Made by a program: the position numbers and the translations under genes. Of a stretch of 64,000 nt of DNA, positions 59,616 to 64,000 are shown piece by piece. This DNA is from Citrobacter sp. FP75 (GTDB taxonomy: Bacteria; Pseudomonadota; Gammaproteobacteria; Enterobacterales; Enterobacteriaceae), in the NCBI RefSeq assembly GCF_018342065.1, contig NZ_JAFDOE010000007.1, positions 162,430 to 226,429 of the forward strand. The letters are read 5' to 3'. The notes under the pieces are model-generated. The model was not told where the DNA came from, searched no databases, and was given only the letters and a program-made list of their open reading frames with translations. Position 1 is the stretch's first letter. Each line of letters begins with the position of its first letter.

Positions 59616-60673
59616 CCCCTGAACCCTGCCGGGACTTGGCTGTAATCCACGCTGTCATAGTTGGCTTTGAAAAACGGATCTTCGCGGTGTTCGCTGCGCG
59701 CAACGTTGGCTGGCGACAGACGCAGGGATAACTCGTCCCATTTTTCCCGCAGCTTAGACGGGCTGAGAACGTTCCGGCACCAGAACGGGTCGCGGCTGAC
59801 CCTGCTGTACATCTCGCAGATTTGTTTGTGAGTACGCCCGTCCTGAACGCACATCAGGCGGATTTCGTTTGCCCAGGCTGTCCAGTTTGGTTCTTTCGGA
59901 CGAACCAATTCGCCGTCACTCTCGGCGGCCTGTTCGTACAGGGCGATGATTTTTTTCCAGAGCCACTGCGCACAGGTCAAATCAGCCTGCGTTCCCCACT
60001 GGCGCTTTTTGGGGCTGAACACAACGGCATCCGGATGGCGAGTTAAAAAATCCTGTTCGGCCTTCAGCGGGTCCGGTTGCGAAGCGTCCGGACGAGAAGA
60101 GGTTTTACTCTCCTGTGTAATCTCTTGAGTATTCTCTGTGTAATCTCCTGTATGAAAGTTCGTGGGATCACCGCAGACTTGTTCGGTGGATTGCCCCACT
60201 CTTGTTTGCGGTGGTTCCGCATTCTTGTTTGCGGCATCACCGCAATCTGGTTTGCGGGACTGCACTAATCCAGATTGCGGCGTTTCCACATTCTGGAGGT
60301 TCCGCATTCTGGTTTTACCCCGGCATGCTTTCTCCCCAGTTCTCACTGTCTCCAGTAGCAAAGCTTCAAGCCGTTTTGTGTTAATGCGGTAATGCATGGT
60401 AGCGGGTACGCCCCGACGCTCTTCTTCAAGAACACCGAGCGCAACCAGACGTTTACGCGCAGTCTCCTGCTCATCACGTGTCAATGCAGTTTCGTTAGCA
60501 ATGTCCGCCTGGGTTTTATACATCCAGCCGCCGTCCATACGGTTATGCCAGTAGACAAGCTGAGAAAGAAATACTGCTGCCACAGGCCCTGACTTCACCT
60601 TTCCTGCTTTCAATTTGGCAAACGAAGGGTTGTACGCTATTGGGCGATCAAGTAACTGAATCAATGTGTTCAT
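59612..60673 (-). CDS. Phage replication protein (O-like)
   Basis: 353 residues. The first 120 are a helix-turn-helix domain (GPVAAVFLSQLVYWHNRMD, QADIANETALTRDEQETARK) resembling lambda O-type proteins, and the rest a linker and C-terminal helical part (WAQEIRLM-like, WANEIRLMCVQDGRTHKQI). The linker is repetitive in DNA (see the iteron array). No DnaC-like helicase loader is seen next to it, so it should recruit host factors directly, which is inference. Overlaps the DUF4222 frame. Confidence 0.8.
   Translation of the reverse strand: MNTLIQLLDRPIAYNPSFAKLKAGKVKSGPVAAVFLSQLVYWHNRMDGGWMYKTQADIANETALTRDEQETARKRLVALGVLEEERRGVPATMHYRINTKRLEALLLETVRTGEKACRGKTRMRNLQNVETPQSGLVQSRKPDCGDAANKNAEPPQTRVGQSTEQVCGDPTNFHTGDYTENTQEITQESKTSSRPDASQPDPLKAEQDFLTRHPDAVVFSPKKRQWGTQADLTCAQWLWKKIIALYEQAAESDGELVRPKEPNWTAWANEIRLMCVQDGRTHKQICEMYSRVSRDPFWCRNVLSPSKLREKWDELSLRLSPANVARSEHREDPFFKANYDSVDYSQVPAGFRG
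60171..60316 (-). repeat. 23-bp iteron array in the replication gene (putative origin)
   Basis: Units of 18 bp, consensus CCGCANTCTKGTTTGCGG, start at 60171, 60194, 60217, 60240, 60263 and 60286 at an exact 23-bp spacing, with a partial unit at 60302. The fifth unit (60263) is degenerate and contains an inverted CCAGATTGCGG. The spacing is not a multiple of three and is inside the coding frame, which implies DNA-level selection. Analogous to the lambda O iterons. Confidence 0.75.
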
Positions 60674-60842
60674 GCTCGTACTCTATTTCTCTGAACTTAC
60701 GCTGAAACTGTTCGAGTGGACTAAAGCACTCATGCTCGTAACCTTCGCGGAGATAGATGCCCCTTCGTGTTTCTGGCTCCCAACGGATAACCCTGACTGG
60801 GACGCCGTAGTTATCTTTGAACCATCGGTTAAGTTCTCGCAT
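60648..60842 (-). CDS. DUF4222-like small phage protein
   Basis: 64 residues (RELNRWFKDNYGVPVRVIRW, EHECFSPLEQFQRKFREIEY). Overlaps the replication gene start by 26 bp, suggesting coupling. Also overlaps the 60683 frame in another reading frame by 160 bp. Function unknown. Confidence 0.65.
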   Translation of the reverse strand: MRELNRWFKDNYGVPVRVIRWEPETRRGIYLREGYEHECFSPLEQFQRKFREIEYEHEHIDSVT

Positions 60843-61009
60843 ATGCGTTTCGCCCTCCGCTGGAACACACCCACAATTGCGATGGCTCTACTGTGGTTAC
60901 AGGGAATCCACCGACCTGATACCATGCGTTCATACCGAAACATGATGTAACCCGGTACAGGGAATGCACGTAGTTGCGGTATGCGGTTACTTACCGTTAA
61001 ACTGTTCAC
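60683..61009 (-). CDS. Small phage protein coupled to ymfL
   Basis: 108 residues from the GTG at 61009, which overlaps the stop codon of ymfL (GTGA). The N-terminal part (PVPGYIMFRYERMVSGRWIP, HSRAIAIVGVFQRRAKRICE) looks real; the end overlaps the DUF4222-like frame. Either both are used, or a frameshift mutation in one lengthened the overlap. Confidence 0.5.
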   Translation of the reverse strand: MNSLTVSNRIPQLRAFPVPGYIMFRYERMVSGRWIPCNHSRAIAIVGVFQRRAKRICENLTDGSKITTASQSGLSVGSQKHEGASISAKVTSMSALVHSNSFSVSSEK

Positions 61010-61557
61010 GCGTTAGTTTCTCCACAGTTACGACACGCCACGTCGCCCAGAGCTGCACACTCGTGGGCGTCATTACTTTCAGGGGTACAAAAAATCTTGT
61101 AGACCAGCGTGGCGTGTTCCTGCAGCTTCGTAATAGCCCGGAAAAGCTCATCGTTGATGGCTATCCGTTCATGAAGTTCCACCACCCCATCTTCGATTGC
61201 TAAACGTATTTGCTTTGAGTAGCTTCCAACCTGCTCGATGGCTTCCAGCAGACGCTGGTTGATATCAGCGTTCTCCACTTCCTCAACTTCCGGAAGTGAT
61301 ACAAAGACACCATTCGCAGATTGCGCTACAGCATCAGCAATATGGTGAGTACCACCAGCACGTTGTAAAACCATTGCCCAACCAAGTGGGAAGATCTGAT
61401 CGCCATCTGCGCGGAGGCGATTAAAGAGCGCGTTCTCTGTTACATCCAGCCAGTCAGCAGCTTCTGCATATCCCCCTGGCAGCGCCGCGATAGTTTTCCT
61501 GACAGCCTTCACATACCACTCAGGCTGTTTTTCTACTTTCCAGTGATGTTTACCCAC
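61006..61557 (-). CDS. ymfL: YmfL-like phage regulator
   Basis: 183 residues. HHWKVEKQPEWYVKAVRKTI and AADWLDVTENALFNRLRADG: a helix-turn-helix like that of CII-type activators. Nearly the same, from memory, as e14 YmfL. It overlaps croE by 8 bp. In e14 it follows croE in the same way. Probably controls early transcription. Confidence 0.85.
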   Translation of the reverse strand: MGKHHWKVEKQPEWYVKAVRKTIAALPGGYAEAADWLDVTENALFNRLRADGDQIFPLGWAMVLQRAGGTHHIADAVAQSANGVFVSLPEVEEVENADINQRLLEAIEQVGSYSKQIRLAIEDGVVELHERIAINDELFRAITKLQEHATLVYKIFCTPESNDAHECAALGDVACRNCGETNA

Positions 61558-61810
61558 GGCTCACCTCCTGTTCTTGTGGTTTCAGCTCACTCTGGTTTTG
61601 GCTAGATTGAAAACGAGCTGGGTAGAGAATCTGCATTTCGCTAATTTCCCCCTTAAAAAAATTGGCGAGACGTTCCGCGAGATCGATAGATGGGACCTGC
61701 TCCAGTCTCTCAATGCGGCTTAACGTCGCCTGATTGACATGAACACACTCAGCTACATGCTGTAATGTAAAACCATGCGCCTTACGCACATTTCGTAATG
61801 GTGATTGCAT
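61550..61810 (-). CDS. croE: Cro-like repressor (e14 CroE/YmfT)
   Basis: 86 residues with a helix-turn-helix (FTLQHVAECVHVNQATLSRI). Close to e14 YmfT by memory. Divergent from cohE across the operator region. It should help switch the phage into lytic growth. Confidence 0.85.
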   Translation of the reverse strand: MQSPLRNVRKAHGFTLQHVAECVHVNQATLSRIERLEQVPSIDLAERLANFFKGEISEMQILYPARFQSSQNQSELKPQEQEVSRG

Positions 61811-61824
61811 ACACCCTCCAATTG

Positions 61825-61887
61825 TTGCGCCATTCGCATGTTATTTTACGCAAGTAAATTGCGCAAGTTGATTTGCTTAACTCGCAA
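61825..61887. promoter_or_regulatory. Early promoter and repressor operators between croE and cohE
   Basis: Two operators of the form TTGC-N6-CGCAA: TTGCGCCATTCGCAT (61825-61839, last base different) and TTGCTTAACTCGCAA (61873-61887). A half-site lies at 61839-61853. A leftward promoter TTGCGC-N17-TAACAT (61866 to 61838 on the minus strand) should drive croE and early genes. The first operator covers the -10 region side and the second blocks the cohE start region. Confidence 0.65.
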
Positions 61888-61907
61888 TAAAGAAATGTAA
61901 TAAACGC

Positions 61908-62600
61908 ATGAGCATAGGAAACCGAGTTAGACAACTTCGCCAAGCGAAGAACATGAAAATTGCCGACCTAGCTGAAGCCATTGGTGTGGATTCGGCAAAT
62001 ATCTCACGCCTTGAAACAGGTAAGCAGAAGCAATTTACCGAGCAAGCCCTGGGCAATATAGCCAAGAGCTTAGATGTTGAAATTGCTGATCTCTTTACCT
62101 CTGAGCTCAAAAATAATACTGTATGTAAAAACAGTGTTAGTGAGGGTAATGAGCAGGTGAAGGATGTATTCCGTATTGAATTGCTGGATGTCAGTGCCAG
62201 TGCGGGAAATGGCCTTATCCAAGGTGGTGATGTCATTGATGTGATTCATGCTATCGAATACAGAACTGATAATGCTTTATCGATGTTTGGCGGCCGGCCT
62301 GCCAATCACATTAAAGTCATCAACGTTCGTGGGGACAGTATGTGTCCAACCATTGAGCCTGGAGATTTGATCTTCGTTGATGTCAGCATCAATCAGTTCG
62401 ATGGTGATGGTATCTATGTCTTTGGTTTTGACGACAAAATATACGTTAAACGACTGCAAATGATCCCAGACAAACTGTTGGTAATTTCTGATAACCAGAT
62501 TTATCGTGAATGGGGAATCACCAGCGAAAATGAACACCGATTCATGGTCTTTGGAAAGGTCTTAATCAGTCAGTCGCAAACCCTAAAGCGACACAATTAA
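61908..62600 (+). CDS. cohE: CI-type repressor (e14 CohE)
   Basis: 230 residues: N-terminal helix-turn-helix (KIADLAEAIGVDSANISRLE) and a C-terminal S24 peptidase. Cleavage site Ala-Gly in SASAGNGLI, catalytic Ser in RGDSMCPTI and Lys in YVKRLQ. RecA-triggered self-cleavage would induce the prophage. Matches e14 CohE from memory. The start is very close to an operator, so the leader is short. Confidence 0.9.
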   Translation: MSIGNRVRQLRQAKNMKIADLAEAIGVDSANISRLETGKQKQFTEQALGNIAKSLDVEIADLFTSELKNNTVCKNSVSEGNEQVKDVFRIELLDVSASAGNGLIQGGDVIDVIHAIEYRTDNALSMFGGRPANHIKVINVRGDSMCPTIEPGDLIFVDVSINQFDGDGIYVFGFDDKIYVKRLQMIPDKLLVISDNQIYREWGITSENEHRFMVFGKVLISQSQTLKRHN

Positions 62601-62653
62601 GCCAGCATACTCTTCATCAGCCACCAATAGGTGGCTTTTTTTTACTCTGTAAA

Positions 62654-62692
62654 TTGCATATCTCGCAATATTCGCACTTGCATATTACGCAA
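62654..62692. promoter_or_regulatory. Pair of perfect repressor-type operators downstream of cohE
   Basis: TTGCATATCTCGCAA (62654-62668) and TTGCATATTACGCAA (62678-62692) fit the operator form TTGC-N6-CGCAA exactly. They are 24 bp apart and lie just past the cohE terminator, before the RNA-like region. They suggest that a second promoter is repressed by CohE or CroE. Confidence 0.6.
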
Positions 62693-62719
62693 TTTCATAT
62701 TATCTTTCCCCACAGACAA

Positions 62720-63165
62720 ACGAACAGGCGAAACGCCAAAGAAACTTTGGTTGTAACACGGCGTATGGCACATGCGTCGTTAGCGGTCTGGCAACGTTAA
62801 AGGGGCAAACCTCCCCTATCTCGGCGAACAAGTCAGGTAGCCGGAATGTGCAAGCCAATGAGGGTACGTATAGGGCGCCTAACCAGCGTGGCGATTCGGT
62901 TTGACGCCTGGGAAGAGACCAGGATGCAACGATGAGAGCATTTATGGCTCCGCAACAAATGTGGTGCCTTAACTGGCTAAGTGCTCTCAGCGTTGTGGTA
63001 ATCCGCGAAATGGCGCGGCGGTAAGTATGGCCGGGTTACGCTTTCCCGAGTTGAGGACACCGGATTGTCAGGTTGACCATACGCCTGAGTGGCAATCCCG
63101 CCACAACTCCCATTGCTTTGGCGGTACCAGTTTTTTCCTTAGTCCTTTCTGGTACCGCCCTTTTT
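62720..63165 (+). ncRNA. Candidate structured RNA between cohE and xis
   Basis: No convincing gene. Hairpins: GGCG-AAA-CGCC (62727-62737 region), CCAAAG-AAA-CTTTGG directly after it, AGGGGC...CCCCT (62800-62816), CCTGG-GAAGAGA-CCAGG (62907-62923), CAACGATGAGAGCA (62927-62940) with TGCTCTCAGCGTTG (62982-62995), and a perfect terminator stem GGCGGTACCAG (63120-63130) with CTGGTACCGCC (63149-63159) before CTTTTT. That density in 450 bp, with a terminator and an operator pair upstream, suggests a transcript that works as RNA. No Rfam family was recognised by eye. Confidence 0.5.
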
Positions 63166-63254
63166 ACAAAACAGAGAAAAGTATCCCCGGATGACGGGGT
63201 CATAACCCGATCCATCCTGATAGTTGTGGCCACTGATGCTCTTCTCTGTTTTGT
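63166..63254. repeat. 13-bp inverted repeat after the RNA terminator
   Basis: ACAAAACAGAGAA (63166-63178) and TTCTCTGTTTTGT (63242-63254) pair perfectly over an 89-bp span. A CCCCG/CGGGG hairpin lies within (63184-63198). Ends about 75 bp before xis. May be part of a leader or a site used in excision. Confidence 0.6.
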
Positions 63255-63327
63255 GGAGAAACTAACCGACCTTGCAGGGTCGATATGCAGAGACTGAACA
63301 GTTAGTGAAGTAACAAGGTGATCGCAT

Positions 63328-63573
63328 ATGCTTCAAATGTTAACTCTTGAAGAATGGGCCTCTGAAAAATACAGAAGTAATCCTCCAAGTGTGTCCACAT
63401 TGCGTCGTTATGCTAAGCAGAATTTATTTTGCCCACCGGCCATGAAACAAGGTCGGTTATGGCGAGTGCGTGAGGATGCCGAGTTAGTTGGAGAGCTGGT
63501 AACGCCAGTAATTAAGAAAAATGACTCATTAATTTTGCAACGGATTTTGAGTGATGGCAGCCAGACCGCGTAA
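63328..63573 (+). CDS. xis: Excisionase (Xis)
   Basis: 81 residues: LTLEEWASEKYRSNPPSVST and a winged-helix region CPPAMKQGRLWRVREDAELV, similar in layout to lambda Xis. It overlaps the integrase start by 23 bp, as in lambda. It directs Int to excision; with Int broken it may be idle. Confidence 0.85.
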   Translation: MLQMLTLEEWASEKYRSNPPSVSTLRRYAKQNLFCPPAMKQGRLWRVREDAELVGELVTPVIKKNDSLILQRILSDGSQTA

Positions 63574-63922
63574 AAATAATGTTTCGGTCCCTAACTTATA
63601 TCCACTTTATAGTCGGAAGGTAAATAAAGTCTATTGGCGGTATAAGCATCCAATAACAGGGAAATTCCATGCTTTGGGAACAAACGAAGCTGAAGCTATC
63701 GCTATTGCCACTGAAGCCAATACGCGCCTGGCTGAACAAAGAACCCGGCAGATTCTGGCCATCAGTGACAGGATCGCAACCAGCAAAGGAAAAGCGATCA
63801 CAACGTCAACCTGGTTAGATCGCTATCAAGCGATCCAGGATGACAGGCTCAAAAGTGGTGATATAAGACTCAATACCTATAAGCAAAAAGCCAAACCAGT
63901 ATCCTTGCTCAGGGAACTGTAA
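63551..63922 (+). pseudogene. int: Integrase, truncated after about 120 codons
   Basis: Start of a lambda-type tyrosine integrase: the arm-binding domain (PNLYPLYSRKVNKVYWRYKH, ITGKFHALGTNEAEAIAIAT) and the start of the core-binding domain (TSTWLDRYQAIQDDRLKSGD). The catalytic domain (R-H-R-Y) is missing. The frame ends at the IS boundary near 63918. It is likely the e14/21-type icd integrase. Confidence 0.85.
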
Positions 63923-64000
63923 ATAGACCCGTTTTAGTTCCAGGCATTTTTTGAGATCCCGGCCAAATGATTGTGTTGCCGATATTCCTCCGGCGTCATA
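63918..64000 (-). mobile_element. IS3-family element, right end, cut by window edge
   Basis: Starting with TGTAAATAGACC. On the minus strand the frame ends MTPEEYRQHNHLAGISKNAWN and a stop (63934-63936), the characteristic C terminus of an IS3-family OrfB transposase. It begins exactly where the integrase frame stops making sense. Only 83 bp are visible, so the exact IS is unknown. Confidence 0.7.

Larger units (their letters stand above)
26983..64000. mobile_element. Prophage in icd (right end beyond window)
   Basis: Left boundary inferred from the 165-bp icd fragment; the phage genes themselves run from 31993 to 63922. Late genes on the minus strand are packaging and head, contractile tail, and lysis; early genes are at the right with immunity, excisionase and an interrupted integrase. 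The stretch 26983-31990 is cargo between tail fibre and attachment site. The right attachment site is not in the window. An alternative is that 27.0-31.6 kb belongs to an older element and the phage begins near 31.6 kb. Confidence 0.75.

Noticed and set aside
60160..60320. CRISPR-like repeat
   Set aside because: Units are adjacent with 5-bp gaps and sit in a coding gene; this is an iteron array, not repeats separated by spacers.
63073..63297. 74-codon frame with a hydrophobic stretch
   Set aside because: It starts at TTG with a poor ribosome site and spans the GGCGGTACCAG terminator hairpin and the long inverted repeat; I judge the region non-coding.
1..64000. tRNA attachment sites
   Set aside because: No tRNA gene could be recognised; the attachment target seen is icd.

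Overview
The window is chromosomal DNA of an enterobacterium close to Citrobacter, Salmonella and Escherichia. The left part keeps an E. coli-like gene order (nimR, nimT, yeaO, yoaF, dgcP, yoaK, yoaJ, yeaQ, yoaG, yeaR, leuE). Inserts relative to E. coli are a glutamine-amidotransferase gene, a cysteine-type formate dehydrogenase H and a membrane protein. The exact species cannot be fixed from sequence reading alone.

Region 1 (1-11.2 kb) is core chromosome: nitroimidazole exporter and regulator, c-di-GMP synthesis, small membrane proteins, formate oxidation behind a sigma-54-type promoter, the nitrate/NO-responsive yeaR-yoaG pair, leucine exporter, a YcaC-type hydrolase, and zinT under a Zur box.

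Region 2 (11.3-23.3 kb) is an uptake and signalling block. A five-gene ABC importer of the peptide/nickel family diverges from a TonB-dependent receptor that has a Fur box. Then come a Bor-type lipoprotein, a CSS-motif EAL phosphodiesterase, and a GGDEF-EAL protein in an operon with a small periplasmic protein.

Region 3 (23.3-31.9 kb) is a mosaic of integration scars and cargo. Two relics of the 3' end of icd lie at 23.63 kb (about 40 bp) and 26.82 kb (exactly 165 bp, 54 codons plus stop). Between them are a DinI-like SOS gene with a LexA box, a tail-gene stub, an acyltransferase and an orphan beta-rich protein. From 27.0 to 31.9 kb lie a racemase/LysR pair, an AAA ATPase, a GrpB protein, a small membrane protein and a decayed second copy of the tail stub and dinI.

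Region 4 (31.99-63.92 kb) is a prophage, most likely integrated in icd, with intact icd expected just beyond the right edge. Late genes run leftward: lambda-like packaging and head genes (terminase, W, portal, a protease-capsid fusion), a P2-like contractile tail (V, FI, FII, E/E', T, U, X, D, W, J, I, H, Tfa), and a lysis cassette (holin, SAR-type endolysin, Rz/Rz1). An Ivy lysozyme-inhibitor gene sits next to the endolysin group. The middle part resembles Qin (YnfU, CspB, CspF, antiterminator Q, DUF968), and the early/immunity part resembles e14 (ymfL, croE, cohE). The replication gene carries a 23-bp iteron array. Between cohE and xis is about 650 bp without a convincing gene, rich in strong hairpins, which may encode a structured RNA. 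The integrase is cut after about 120 codons by an IS3-family element that runs off the window, so this prophage is probably trapped.
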